IMG/VR virus record: IMGVR_UViG_3300032116_000681
Coordinates: 1-35,669 of that record
From: a virus
DNA: 35,669 nt
Reading direction: 5' to 3' (one strand)
The number at the start of each line of letters is the position of its first letter. The first letter of the stretch is position 1. The notes under the pieces were generated by a model. It made no database searches. It was not told the DNA's origin and saw nothing but the letters and a program-made list of their open reading frames with translations. Position numbers and translations under genes: made by a program. Positions 1-6,035 of this stretch are shown piece after piece.

Positions 1-94
1 GCCCATGAAGCTCGATTGCGTCTCCATGGGTTCCGTTAGGATCGATGGCGATCCCTTTCTCTTGGTATCCTTTTACGTCTACAAGACAACTCAT
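1..94 (-). CDS. Partial hypothetical protein (C-terminus beyond the left edge)
   Basis: An open frame starts at an ATG at 94 and runs leftward out of the window without a stop, giving 31 residues that begin MSCLVDVKGYQEKG. Its ATG directly abuts the TAA of the ThyX gene, so the two are probably translated from one mRNA. The visible part is hydrophilic and I recognise no domain. The reading frame is short, so support comes mainly from the tight junction with ThyX. Confidence 0.5.
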   Translation of the reverse strand, partial: MSCLVDVKGYQEKGIAIDPNGTHGDAIELHG

Positions 95-721
95 TTAGTT
101 AAATTTAAGCGCCCTCCCTATTGAAGGAAGCTGCTCTGCAAAGATAGCTTTTATAATTTTGGCTATCATCTGTATCTCTAACTGAGCGTGGGTGTCGTCA
201 CGGATGTCTAAAAAGTGTATCCAAGAACGTACACTTCCACTCATATGGATCTTTGTCTTGGTAGTCATAGGTAGGATCATTCGAGCCGTCTCCCTAGATA
301 CCCCACACTCAATAAGGTTGTTGTATAGCTGCTCACATGCAGCAAGTACCATCTTCACTTTACCATCAAGCACAGAGCTTTCTACTGGCTCTGTAGATGA
401 CTGCCTGTTATTCGCAGCCTGATAACGCAACTCTACAGGCTCGAACATCTCACCAAGCTGGTTCACGTCTTGGTATCTCTGGCTAAACTCCTGAAACGTA
501 AAGCTCCTGTGGCGAAGAAGCTGGATGGCGATAGCCTTGCTGGTTTCTATTTCGAACGTCATAAAAGAGTGTTCGAATGGAGACCAGTGCTTGTTTACGA
601 TGAGGTACTTTACGAGCGATTCGTAATTCTCCTTCTTATTCTCGCGAGAGCTAGAAACACGCGCAACTTCGACGATATGCCTTTCAGCATCAGGGGTGAT
701 GTTAAGTAGTTTAACCTTCAT
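95..721 (-). CDS. thyX: Flavin-dependent thymidylate synthase ThyX
   Basis: ThyX makes dTMP from dUMP using methylenetetrahydrofolate, FAD and NADPH, so it supplies thymidine nucleotides for phage replication. The 208-residue protein has the family signature RHRx7S at residues 70-80 (RHRSFTFQEFS) followed by RY at 82-83. Near the C-terminus SVRSWIHFLDIR and AQLEIQ match the usual substrate-binding and catalytic segments. Length fits phage ThyX (about 200-230). I chose the ATG at 721 rather than the GTG at 739. The GTG would overlap tRNA-Arg, and the ATG follows a TTTAATTCAA leader like other genes here. It lies downstream of two tRNA genes on the same strand and directly upstream of the partial gene at the left edge. 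Confidence 0.95.
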   Translation of the reverse strand: MKVKLLNITPDAERHIVEVARVSSSRENKKENYESLVKYLIVNKHWSPFEHSFMTFEIETSKAIAIQLLRHRSFTFQEFSQRYQDVNQLGEMFEPVELRYQAANNRQSSTEPVESSVLDGKVKMVLAACEQLYNNLIECGVSRETARMILPMTTKTKIHMSGSVRSWIHFLDIRDDTHAQLEIQMIAKIIKAIFAEQLPSIGRALKFN

Positions 722-734
722 TTGAATTAAATTG

Positions 735-808
735 TACACCCGACAGGGTTCGAACCTGTGACCGACTGCTTAGAAGGCAGTTGCTCTATCCTACTGAGCT
801 ACGGGTGC
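735..808 (-). tRNA. tRNA-Arg (UCU)
   Basis: A full cloverleaf folds on the minus strand. The acceptor is GCACCCG with CGGGTGT (one G-U pair), the D arm is GCTC/GAGC, and the anticodon arm is ACTGC CTTCTAA GCAGT with anticodon TCT. The variable loop has five bases and the T arm is ACAGG TTCGAAC CCTGT. The CCA end is not encoded. It reads AGA, a codon that looks common in the AT-richer late genes of this window. Confidence 0.95.
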
Positions 809-813
809 GATTG

Positions 814-885
814 CGGTCAGGGAGGGATTCGAACCCACAGCCGATCGGTAAAAACCAACCACTCTCCCAGTTGAGCTACCTGACC
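814..885 (-). tRNA. tRNA-Lys (UUU)-like, anticodon loop one base short
   Basis: The acceptor (GGTCAGG/CCTGACC), D arm (GCTC/GAGT) and TTCGAAT T loop are clear, and TTT followed by A sits where the anticodon belongs. The best anticodon stem is GTTGG paired with CCGAT, which leaves only six loop bases (TTTTTA) instead of seven and then gives a normal five-base variable loop. Forcing a seven-base loop breaks two of five stem pairs. The T stem also has a T-T mismatch at its second pair. It may be a decaying tRNA, an edited one or a functional oddity. It sits five bases from tRNA-Arg on the same strand. Confidence 0.7.
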
Positions 886-893
886 AAAAAGGC

Positions 894-1172
894 TTACGCC
901 TTTCTTCTATCTGGAACGATAGTGTTCAAGATAGAATCAACAAGTCCGAAGACTTTGTTGTCTTTTTCTGTCGGCGTCAAGTTGATGACAACTTTAGCCA
1001 ACACCATCAAGGCCACAAGGATCTCCATGAGATTTCCAAGCGCGACCCAGCTGGTTCCAGCACCCGCTTCGTTCGGTGCTTCTACAGCAACCATTGCAGT
1101 ATCTGCAACAGCTGCGATGGTGTCCACTGCCGCTGGCAGCGAATCAACCACAGTTACAAGGGTGTCTAACAT
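894..1172 (-). CDS. Small membrane protein, holin candidate
   Basis: The 92-residue protein has an alanine/valine-rich N-terminal half, then one strong hydrophobic segment at about residues 43-65 (WVALGNLMEILVALMVL), followed by LTPTEKDNKVFG. A membrane helix followed by an LTPT/PTxKDD-like turn is common in small phage membrane proteins. The ATG at 1172 is unambiguous. It precedes the two minus-strand tRNAs and ThyX. A holin or other inner-membrane role is inference. A better three-TM holin candidate lies at 25545-26003. Confidence 0.7.
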   Translation of the reverse strand: MLDTLVTVVDSLPAAVDTIAAVADTAMVAVEAPNEAGAGTSWVALGNLMEILVALMVLAKVVINLTPTEKDNKVFGLVDSILNTIVPDRRKA

Positions 1173-1190
1173 ATTATTTAGGGTTTCCGT

Positions 1191-1571
1191 TTACTTGTCC
1201 TTTATGAATACTCCGTTCTCTGTCTTCCCTTTTCTGTTCTTGATGACATCGTATGCCACACCAAGAGCATAGTCTGGGTCAATGCTCATCTGCTTGGAAA
1301 GGATGATAAGAGTCACAAAGCTATCACCAATAGCGTCGATCAGGTCGTCTCTATTTCCTTTAGCTAAAGCTCCTGCCACCTCTCCAACTTCTTCCATAAC
1401 CTTAAGCATTTGGCGAGTCGCATTAGCCTCAGATACAAGACCTTTGTGAATAGCCCAACTGCCAACGAGGTCAACAAGATCATCGAATGAGCGATGTTTT
1501 ACTACGTTTACGCTGGCCTCCATACCGTAGAAAGCCTCACTTTGAAAACTTTTCTGCAAATCCTCCTGCAT
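1191..1571 (-). CDS. MazG-like nucleotide pyrophosphohydrolase
   Basis: This fits the all-alpha NTP pyrophosphohydrolase (MazG/dCTPase) superfamily, which hydrolyses (d)NTPs to NMP and pyrophosphate. Metal-binding motif 1, EEVGE, is at residues 60-64, and the second acidic helix, DLIDAIGDSF, is at about 76-85. This is the EExxE...ExxD-type arrangement with aspartate in the second motif. The length (126 residues) suits a single-domain MazG. I used the ATG at 1571 over a TTG at 1589. This start overlaps the preceding gene by 35 bases, and an ATG at 1523 is a third possibility. Phage MazG proteins are usually linked to nucleotide pool cleaning or (p)ppGpp control. Confidence 0.85.
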   Translation of the reverse strand: MQEDLQKSFQSEAFYGMEASVNVVKHRSFDDLVDLVGSWAIHKGLVSEANATRQMLKVMEEVGEVAGALAKGNRDDLIDAIGDSFVTLIILSKQMSIDPDYALGVAYDVIKNRKGKTENGVFIKDK

Positions 1572-1830
1572 AATCTTTACTTGATTCAATTTCAGATCCC
1601 GAATTTAGTTCACGTATCAGTTCCTCCAACCTCTGTCTCTCAACAATTAGCTCCTTGCAGTCTATAGCTGTCTGTTTAATCGACTGTAGCTCAGCTTTCC
1701 TAGCGCTACCACCTGCTTCTGGGTCTACAGGCTTCTTTATCTCTTCTATCATGTTGTTGATAGCTTGAGACATGGCGTCCATAAGCCTCTTTGCAGCGTC
1801 TCCGTTAGAAAATTCAGTTGGTTTCGACAT
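1537..1830 (-). CDS. Hypothetical helical protein
   Basis: The 97-residue protein is mostly charged and helical. The stretch at residues 45-78 (AELQSIKQTAIDCKELIVER and following) has a heptad-like pattern suggesting a coiled coil. No enzymatic motif is visible. It starts 17 bases inside the end of the GroES-like gene and its tail overlaps the MazG-like gene, so it is part of the same translationally coupled chain. I do not recognise a family. Confidence 0.75.
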   Translation of the reverse strand: MSKPTEFSNGDAAKRLMDAMSQAINNMIEEIKKPVDPEAGGSARKAELQSIKQTAIDCKELIVERQRLEELIRELNSGSEIESSKDYAGGFAEKFSK

Positions 1831-2398
1831 ACAGAAGATCTATAAGACGTATTCTCAGGTAATCTTTTCCGTCAATCTTAAACTTGTATCCAAATTTTGG
1901 GTTAAACGCGACCACATTTCCGATGTTAATTCCTATTTCATCGAAATAGTCTGCGTAAAAGACTACCTTACCCTTATTTATGGTTTCTTCCTTGAACTCT
2001 ATTACTTCTATAATCTCTGATAGCTTCTCTTTCTCTTCAACTACTGGCTCTAACACCACCCATCCGCCAAGAGGAGTCACTTCATCGGTTCCTTTCTTCC
2101 TATAAGCTATCGCTTGGTTATTTAGTGCTGTTTCTGAGTAGTTCACGATATAAGAGTCTTTCTCCCCTGTAAGCGGTTGCCCATCATTTACTACCACGTG
2201 ATGATGGAAGTACAGCGTATCCCCTGGTGAAACACCCGTTTCAAACTTATAAGGCACAGCTACCACTTCTGCTTCGTTGACCCTGTGCTTAAACTCATCG
2301 TACTTAGGGTCAACGTACAGCTCAATGCCACCAGCGATTGTGATGGTGTCATTCATCTTCTTTTCCATCGTTACGATGAACGCTTCTAGAGGCTTCAT
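1814..2398 (-). CDS. GroES-like co-chaperonin
   Basis: The 194-residue protein opens with MKPLEAFIVTMEKK, a GroES-type first strand. It contains the barrel-like segment GGWVVLEPV and ends with YKFKIDGKDYLRIRLIDLLY, closely resembling the terminal strands of Cpn10 (an EIKVDGxEYLxLRExDILA-type pattern). It is longer than GroES (about 97 residues) and could hold two barrel-like halves or a long insertion, as in phage proteins such as T4 gp31 that replace GroES for capsid folding. The host GroEL partner is inferred. I chose the ATG at 2398, one base after the upstream stop, over an earlier alternative at 2422. Confidence 0.75.
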   Translation of the reverse strand: MKPLEAFIVTMEKKMNDTITIAGGIELYVDPKYDEFKHRVNEAEVVAVPYKFETGVSPGDTLYFHHHVVVNDGQPLTGEKDSYIVNYSETALNNQAIAYRKKGTDEVTPLGGWVVLEPVVEEKEKLSEIIEVIEFKEETINKGKVVFYADYFDEIGINIGNVVAFNPKFGYKFKIDGKDYLRIRLIDLLYVETN

Positions 2399-2399
2399 T

Positions 2400-2639
2400 T
2401 TAAAAGTCGAGGTCGTATTCAATTATACAAGGCATATTTTCTATAGTCTTCCAGGCCACCTGGCTTTCGGGCTCTTGCACGTATATGACGTACTTAGTCA
2501 CCCCATACATATCGAAAGAGTCTTGATCGAATACTATCGAGCATATGTTCCCTCTTCCGACGCTCATCCCTACGTAGTAGGCCATCCCGTCTTTCTTAGG
2601 ATCGCGGCCAGCTACTATCTTCCTGATAAGGCCGTTCAT
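2400..2639 (-). CDS. Conserved phage hypothetical protein
   Basis: This 79-residue protein (MNGLIRKIVAGRDPKKDGMA...) alternates short beta-type stretches: AYYVGMSVGRG, ICSIVFDQDSF, TKYVIYVQ and ENMPCIIEYDLDF. It resembles small uncharacterised proteins I associate with Bacteroidetes phages. No catalytic residues stand out. Its ATG overlaps the TAA of the upstream gene by one base (TAATG) and its stop lies one base before the GroES-like start, so the three are coupled. Confidence 0.75.
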   Translation of the reverse strand: MNGLIRKIVAGRDPKKDGMAYYVGMSVGRGNICSIVFDQDSFDMYGVTKYVIYVQEPESQVAWKTIENMPCIIEYDLDF

Positions 2640-2935
2640 TAGTTCAGGCTTATGTCGTCCCCAAACAAGCTTCTCATCTTGCTATCCCCCGTCATAGCTG
2701 AGAACGCCTTATGCATCATAGTTGTTACGCTATACAGCTCTACATCGTCTTCGATGGCAAAGTGATATGTAGCAAGCACATCTATGTTTTCGTCGTCTTC
2801 TTCAGCATCATCTATGATCCCATACATGGCTGCACATACAAGCCTGTCCTCGAGGTCGTACTTGGCTGCAAGAGATTCTATTTTGGAGACGATCTTCTTC
2901 ATTTCGTCAAAAAACTCCCTGTATTCCTTTTTCAT
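2639..2935 (-). CDS. Hypothetical acidic protein
   Basis: The 98-residue protein begins MKKEYREFFDEMKKIVSKIE with an amphipathic helix and has an acidic centre (IIDDAEEDDENIDV). No family is recognised. The ATG at 2935 was chosen over a GTG at 2938. It is the first gene of this minus-strand group and lies just downstream of a TATCTTTG box, so it may be the promoter-proximal gene of the run down to ThyX. Confidence 0.7.
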   Translation of the reverse strand: MKKEYREFFDEMKKIVSKIESLAAKYDLEDRLVCAAMYGIIDDAEEDDENIDVLATYHFAIEDDVELYSVTTMMHKAFSAMTGDSKMRSLFGDDISLN

Positions 2936-2949
2936 CACTTAAATTTGTA

Positions 2950-2957
2950 CAAAGATA
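2950..2957 (-). promoter_or_regulatory. Possible Bacteroidetes -7 promoter box
   Basis: On the minus strand the sequence is TATCTTTG, matching TAnnTTTG, with 14 bases to the ATG at 2935. No TTTG lies at the standard distance (the nearest is 26 bases upstream), so this is a half-supported promoter. It lies between the divergent genes at 2935 and 2965. Confidence 0.4.
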
Positions 2958-2964
2958 GAGTTAT

Positions 2965-3393
2965 ATGCCTAAGTCCAGGGTCCCAAAGGTGAGGATGTTC
3001 AGGGAGTTTTCCTACATGAAACCCTACTTTGTGGGGAAAAATCACCTCAAACGCATGAAGCAGAACAGGACTAAGTTCTTGGATTCTTCTGAGGTATCTC
3101 AAAGCGAGCTAGAGTTCTTGTTGTGGGCTTACGACCTAGAGTTCTTTACCATCAAGTTCGCTAGTGAAGACTATGAAATGAATGCTGGGAACCTTTCTAG
3201 CAGGATCCTCTATCCGCTTATGAATAGTGGGTATATATACAAGCATTTCGACAAGCTTACTTCTTCAGATATGTACGAAGACCATCTGTTTAGGGGTGAG
3301 ACCAAGTTTAACTACAGAGTTCGCTATGCGCTTACTCAGAAGGCTAGGCTGTGCGTGCAGAGGTTCTACAACCTCTTCGATCACCTCCCCTGA
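2965..3393 (+). CDS. Winged-helix-like DNA-binding protein, possible regulator
   Basis: The 142-residue protein reads like a MarR-type winged helix. A helical region LEFLLWAYDLEFFTIKF is followed by a recognition-helix-like NLSSRILYPLMNSGYIYKHF, then a wing region, and then NYRVRYALTQKARLCVQRFY, resembling the MarR pattern Y-x-LT-x-K-A. The N-terminus is very basic. It is the only plus-strand gene in the left block. It diverges from 2639-2935 with 29 bases between starts, and its end overlaps the minus-strand gene at 3381-3524 by 13 bases. That isolation suits a switch gene, but a structural role in phage assembly is also possible. Confidence 0.7.
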   Translation: MPKSRVPKVRMFREFSYMKPYFVGKNHLKRMKQNRTKFLDSSEVSQSELEFLLWAYDLEFFTIKFASEDYEMNAGNLSSRILYPLMNSGYIYKHFDKLTSSDMYEDHLFRGETKFNYRVRYALTQKARLCVQRFYNLFDHLP

Positions 3394-3524
3394 CCCGCGT
3401 ACGGCTTCTCGTAGGTAGAGCTGCTCTTGTTTTTAGACCTGCTCTTGGCGTGTCTTCCGTGGTTCTTCTTGGGGTTCAGCACGAGCTTCTCTGAAGCCCT
3501 TCCGCTAGATTTTGCTTTAGCCAT
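3381..3524 (-). CDS. Small basic protein (47 residues)
   Basis: The ATG at 3524 shares its A with the TGA of the M15 peptidase gene (TGATG), and the frame runs to a TGA at 3381-3383. The product begins MAKAKSSGRASEKLVLNPKK and is rich in Lys, Arg, Ser and Asn, with the stretch HGRHAKSRSKNKSSS. It resembles tiny basic proteins common in Bacteroidetes phages, function unknown. The convergent overlap with 2965-3393 is 13 bases. Confidence 0.7.
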   Translation of the reverse strand: MAKAKSSGRASEKLVLNPKKNHGRHAKSRSKNKSSSTYEKPYAGQGR

Positions 3525-3982
3525 CAGTACAGCTTGTATATGGTTGCTTTTCCGTCGCGCATAGCACGCAGCACGCGCTTCTTATTGTTCCCTTTGTGGT
3601 ATGACACGTGTACCCATTCTGGATTCTCGTCGTTACCGAACTCCCAAATCAGTTGATTGAACTCTAGGTTCTTCTTGATAAATTCAAAAACCTCTTTGTT
3701 TGTGACGCCTCCATGAGTATCTGCGTCAAGATCGAGCGCACGCCCAACCATATGCTCCGACGTTTTCGACCCTCCGACTGCTTTATTGAGTTCTTTGCAG
3801 CGGAATCCTGATGATACTGCGATAGGTACATCGAAGTGGTCTCGTAAGGGCTGAAAAACATGAGTAGCTATATCTATAAGATTTGCAATGTCCTCTTTAT
3901 CTGGGGCATTATTTATCCCCAGGCGCTCTGCCGTTATAGACTTTGTCACCTCCCTTAGGCTGAGGTTTTTGCTTAGTTGCAT
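3524..3982 (-). CDS. M15-family peptidase, probable endolysin
   Basis: This is a zinc peptidase of the M15A (D-Ala-D-Ala carboxypeptidase/endopeptidase) family. The 152-residue sequence has SSGFRCKELNKAVGG at residues 57-71, then SEHMVGRALDLDA with zinc ligands H77 and D84, then WVHVSY with the third ligand H125. E122, next to the tryptophan, is the likely catalytic glutamate. The length equals the catalytic domain alone, with no wall-binding domain and no signal peptide, so export would need a holin. In phages this family usually cleaves peptidoglycan cross-links at lysis. The ATG at 3982 follows an AATTAAAA leader. Confidence 0.92.
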   Translation of the reverse strand: MQLSKNLSLREVTKSITAERLGINNAPDKEDIANLIDIATHVFQPLRDHFDVPIAVSSGFRCKELNKAVGGSKTSEHMVGRALDLDADTHGGVTNKEVFEFIKKNLEFNQLIWEFGNDENPEWVHVSYHKGNNKKRVLRAMRDGKATIYKLY

Positions 3983-4011
3983 TTTTAATTGAATTGTTAT
4001 ATGCTACTACG

Positions 4012-4042
4012 GACGGGTTGACTCTCTTTATAGACGGGTTGA
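4012..4042. repeat. Two 10-bp direct repeats, 21 bp apart
   Basis: GACGGGTTGA occurs at 4012-4021 and again at 4033-4042, a spacing of about two helical turns. Both lie in the 72-base gap between the gene at 4055-4555 and the M15 peptidase gene. Same-face binding of a regulator is possible, but the copies may also come from duplicated ancestral coding sequence. Confidence 0.5.
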
Positions 4043-4054
4043 AGTACCCTCTGC

Positions 4055-4555
4055 TCACCGATTGAGGCCATTGCGAGCGTTGAGCATCTGAAGCAGCTGC
4101 TGCATCCCGCCTTGGCCTCCTTCTTCGTCTTCTTCTTCCTCCTCGTATCCACCAGCCTTCTTCTTCATCATGCGCTCTGACTCGTTGTATCTCGTGCCAG
4201 TGGCTTCGTATTGTGCTACGTCGAGCTCGAACTCCCCGTTTTCGTTCTTTCTGACAGGGAAGTCTTCGTCGGCGATGAGGTCATTCCCCTCTTCGTCTCT
4301 AGCTACAGCGTACTCGTTCCACACCCCATACACTTTTACAGGTGCTTGGCCAGGGACCCCCGTGTCGTACATGACGTACTCTCTATCCCCATCCATCATA
4401 ACGGGTGAAGCGAACTGACCAGTGAGCATAAACTCGGGGCTTTTGGGCTTCTTGGGGTCGCCACCACCTTGCATAGCTCTCATCATGGCTTCCATTCCAC
4501 CACCTTCATTGAATTTCATAAAGGAATTACTTACTCCTGTGTAGTTGCTGGGCAT
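4055..4555 (-). CDS. Hypothetical Gly/Met-rich acidic-tailed protein
   Basis: The 166-residue protein starts MPSNYTGVSNSFMKFNEGGG, has a methionine- and glycine-rich N-terminus (MEAMMRAMQGGGDPKKPK), a central beta-like part (MMDGDREYVMYDTG, VKVYGVWNEYAVARDEEGN) and a long acidic run near residues 138-147. The tail MQQLLQMLNARN could be a short coiled coil. Such low-complexity flanks suggest a virion or scaffold-like protein, but no family is recognised. Its ATG lies two bases after the stop of the preceding small gene. Confidence 0.75.
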   Translation of the reverse strand: MPSNYTGVSNSFMKFNEGGGMEAMMRAMQGGGDPKKPKSPEFMLTGQFASPVMMDGDREYVMYDTGVPGQAPVKVYGVWNEYAVARDEEGNDLIADEDFPVRKNENGEFELDVAQYEATGTRYNESERMMKKKAGGYEEEEEDEEGGQGGMQQLLQMLNARNGLNR

Positions 4556-4556
4556 A

Positions 4557-4700
4557 TTATTTTTTATTTCTGCTAAGATACTTGAAATACTCTACTTGTC
4601 TAAGGCGGTCCTTTGCCCCTTTAAGGGTAGGTGATTCACCTAGGTTTCTCCCTTTAGAAGAAACTACTCGGTAACCGCCAGAAGACTTTTTTACTATCAT
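4557..4700 (-). CDS. Small conserved phage protein (47 residues)
   Basis: The ATG at 4700 overlaps the TGA of the upstream gene in an ATGA junction, and the frame ends two bases before the next ATG. The product (MIVKKSSGGYRVVSSKGRNL... ending RLRQVEYFKYLSRNKK) has a short beta hairpin followed by a basic helix. The pattern GGYRVVSxKGxNLG...A..RLRQVEYFK is one I associate with tiny proteins near phage structural genes. Function unknown. Confidence 0.75.
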   Translation of the reverse strand: MIVKKSSGGYRVVSSKGRNLGESPTLKGAKDRLRQVEYFKYLSRNKK

Positions 4701-4864
4701 GCCTTTTTAGACTTCATCAGGGCCTTCTGAGATCTAGCCATTATTCTAGATGCTCTCTTCATGTTGCCCTTCCCAGAGTCAGCGACTCTTTCGGACTTGT
4801 CTTCAAGGCGCATGGCCTTGTCTGAAAGGCGCATCCCTTTTTTCTGTGATTTGGGGTAGTTCAT
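4697..4864 (-). CDS. Small basic helical protein
   Basis: Using the ATG at 4864, two bases before the preceding stop, the product has 55 residues. It is strongly basic and built of related helical segments (GMRLSDKAMRLEDKSERV, then NMKRASRIMARSQKALMKSKKA), which suggests an amphipathic, possibly nucleic-acid-binding helix. A longer upstream frame exists but would overlap the neighbouring gene almost entirely. No family recognised. Confidence 0.65.
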   Translation of the reverse strand: MNYPKSQKKGMRLSDKAMRLEDKSERVADSGKGNMKRASRIMARSQKALMKSKKA

Positions 4865-4865
4865 A

Positions 4866-5075
4866 TTACTTAATACGTCTAAATGTGTTAGGTTCTCCTT
4901 TGTAAAGCCACGAAGATTCTCCCTTTGGCTTGGGTCCTTCCAAGTCTTCAAGGCCAGCAAGGAGGCCAGAGACACGGCCCTGGTACTTACCAAGACGCTC
5001 AAGAAGCTTTTTAACGTCCTTCTTAGGCGGCTTCGGAGCCTTACCTCCGTCGCTGTACTTCTTCATGCACTTCAT
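4866..5075 (-). CDS. Hypothetical MKCMK-type small basic protein
   Basis: The 69-residue protein begins MKCMKKYSDGGKAPKPPKKD, followed by the helix VKKLLERLGKYQGRVSGLL. Its first residues match those of the product of 5108-5494 (MKCMKYSNGG), so the two share an N-terminal tag or a common ancestor of the start region. Its ATG is four bases after a TATATTTG box, suggesting a leaderless mRNA. Function unknown; virion-associated small protein is a guess. Confidence 0.7.
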   Translation of the reverse strand: MKCMKKYSDGGKAPKPPKKDVKKLLERLGKYQGRVSGLLAGLEDLEGPKPKGESSWLYKGEPNTFRRIK

Positions 5076-5079
5076 GATG

Positions 5080-5087
5080 CAAATATA
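5080..5087 (-). promoter_or_regulatory. -7 promoter box positioned for a leaderless mRNA
   Basis: Minus-strand TATATTTG matches TAnnTTTG. Exactly four bases (CATC) separate it from the ATG at 5075. In Bacteroidetes promoters transcription starts a few bases past this box, so the start codon would be at or next to the RNA 5' end. No clear TTTG lies about 20 bases upstream. Confidence 0.5.
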
Positions 5088-5107
5088 ATTAAGAAACTAA
5101 TCAGCCC

Positions 5108-5494
5108 TTATTGGAAGTCAACTGTAGTACCAAGATTTCTTGGATTAGACTGAGGCTTTCCAGATCTCTTAACGGCCCTCATCCTTCTTTTCTGCTCTTT
5201 CTCCTTCTGCCTGGCCATCTCCTTCACAGAAATAACTCTATTGCTATCAAGGCGCTTTTTAGAGCTAAGTGTACCAGCCTTTTGACCAGCGTCACTGCTG
5301 CTTCTCACAACGGCATTTACAGTTATGCCAGATCCACCCGCAGCAGCCGTGTTTGAAGGCGCGTCGGGATTGCAAGATCTAGGGGTTTTACCGCTAGTTT
5401 CATTGAAATTCACTGGAGCAGCAGCAGAACTGCCTTTTCCACGTCTTTTTGGGCGATCTACACCACCGCCATTACTGTATTTCATGCACTTCAT
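5108..5494 (-). CDS. Hypothetical MKCMK-type basic protein
   Basis: The 128-residue protein begins MKCMKYSNGGGVDRPKRRGK, then has a Ser/Ala/Thr/Gly-rich middle (GITVNAVVRSSSD) and a very basic C-terminus (EMARQKEKEQKRRMRAVKR) likely to form a charged helix. The start was set at 5494 because it matches the MKCMK start of the gene at 4866-5075 and follows the same promoter box; an upstream frame start at 5545 has no such support. It is the outermost gene of the left minus-strand block. No family recognised. Confidence 0.7.
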   Translation of the reverse strand: MKCMKYSNGGGVDRPKRRGKGSSAAAPVNFNETSGKTPRSCNPDAPSNTAAAGGSGITVNAVVRSSSDAGQKAGTLSSKKRLDSNRVISVKEMARQKEKEQKRRMRAVKRSGKPQSNPRNLGTTVDFQ

Positions 5495-5498
5495 AGCG

Positions 5499-5506
5499 CA
5501 AATATA
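5499..5506 (-). promoter_or_regulatory. -7 promoter box positioned for a leaderless mRNA
   Basis: Minus-strand TATATTTG, then CGCT, then the ATG at 5494. Box and four-base spacing are identical to those at 5080-5087. A convincing -33 TTTG at standard distance is not seen (a TTG occurs about 25 bases upstream). Confidence 0.5.
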
Positions 5507-5647
5507 CAAAAGACACAAAGCACCGCTTCCACAACTACTTTGCATTCTAGCAAGCGGGGCTCTCGCAAGCCCCCGCAGCTGCCTTAGCTAAAGAAGCGTA
5601 GCAAAGTTACAACTTTTTCGGGTAAAAGTCAAGTAGGTCTCACCGCC

Positions 5648-5656
5648 TGTGGATAA
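5648..5656 (-). promoter_or_regulatory. Perfect DnaA box
   Basis: TGTGGATAA on the plus strand is the reverse complement of TTATCCACA, the strongest DnaA box. It is followed by an AT-rich run AAATTTTTGAGTTATA that could unwind. A single box may be chance, but its place in the divergent region and a phage gene at 14906 encoding a DnaA-domain-IV-like protein make it noteworthy. Confidence 0.5.
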
Positions 5657-5730
5657 AATTTTTGAGTTATACGTGATCTTGGGGTTGCGCCCCTACATAC
5701 GTGTCGTCACGCGTAAACCGAAACCGAATC

Positions 5731-5753
5731 CTAAGACCCCGTAGGGGTTCTTA
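5731..5753. repeat. 10-bp hairpin with one bulge
   Basis: CTAAGACCCC and GGGGTTCTTAG pair over ten base pairs around the loop GTA, with one bulged T. No T run follows on either strand, so it does not look like an intrinsic terminator. Confidence 0.6.
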
Positions 5754-5775
5754 GAGACAGATTTCACCTAACTTT

Positions 5776-5792
5776 TCAGCTTTTTAAGCTGA
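5776..5792. repeat. 7-bp hairpin
   Basis: TCAGCTT and AAGCTGA pair perfectly around the loop TTT. It is one of a series of hairpins in the divergent intergenic region. Confidence 0.55.
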
Positions 5793-5842
5793 TTGTCAAG
5801 CAGAAAGGCAGCTTTGGTTGAAGCAGAACTGCAATTGAGCTT

Positions 5843-5861
5843 TGTGAATCGTTGATTCACA
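5843..5861. repeat. 8-bp hairpin
   Basis: TGTGAATC and GATTCACA pair perfectly around the loop GTT. The intergenic position and lack of a following T run suggest a structural or binding site rather than a terminator. Confidence 0.55.
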
Positions 5862-6013
5862 GCAAGAAGCAAACCCTCCTCGTCTCACACCTAACCTCAG
5901 CTCACCTCAGGGGGGCCTTCGCACGTCACGTCCTGCGGGCCTCACGCCTCGCACATCTGCGCATCACATGCACACGTCCTTGCATCACCCGCACGCGATC
6001 TTGATGGCCCTTT

Positions 6014-6035
6014 TTACTCCCCTAAAGGGGAGTAA
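6014..6035. repeat. 9-bp inverted repeat upstream of the 6059 promoter
   Basis: TTACTCCCC and GGGGAGTAA form a perfect nine-pair stem with loop TAAA. It lies 23 bases upstream of the -33 element of the promoter at 6059-6091. No downstream T run on either strand. The CCTAAAGG core is shared with the repeat at 8021-8034, so an operator is the favoured reading. Confidence 0.6.

Noticed and set aside
192-709. Plus-strand open frames opposite ThyX
   Set aside because: They lie antisense to a gene with clear ThyX motifs, show no domain, and have no promoter or leader.
3910-4058. GTG-started minus-strand frame across the gap before the M15 peptidase
   Set aside because: Most of it overlaps the conserved N-terminus of the peptidase in another frame, and the start is weak; it was kept only as a note on the repeat there.
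6014-6035. Hairpins at 6014, 6875 and 8021 as intrinsic terminators
   Set aside because: None is followed by a T run on either strand (they are followed by A runs or mixed sequence), and each sits upstream of a strong promoter, so operator sites fit better.
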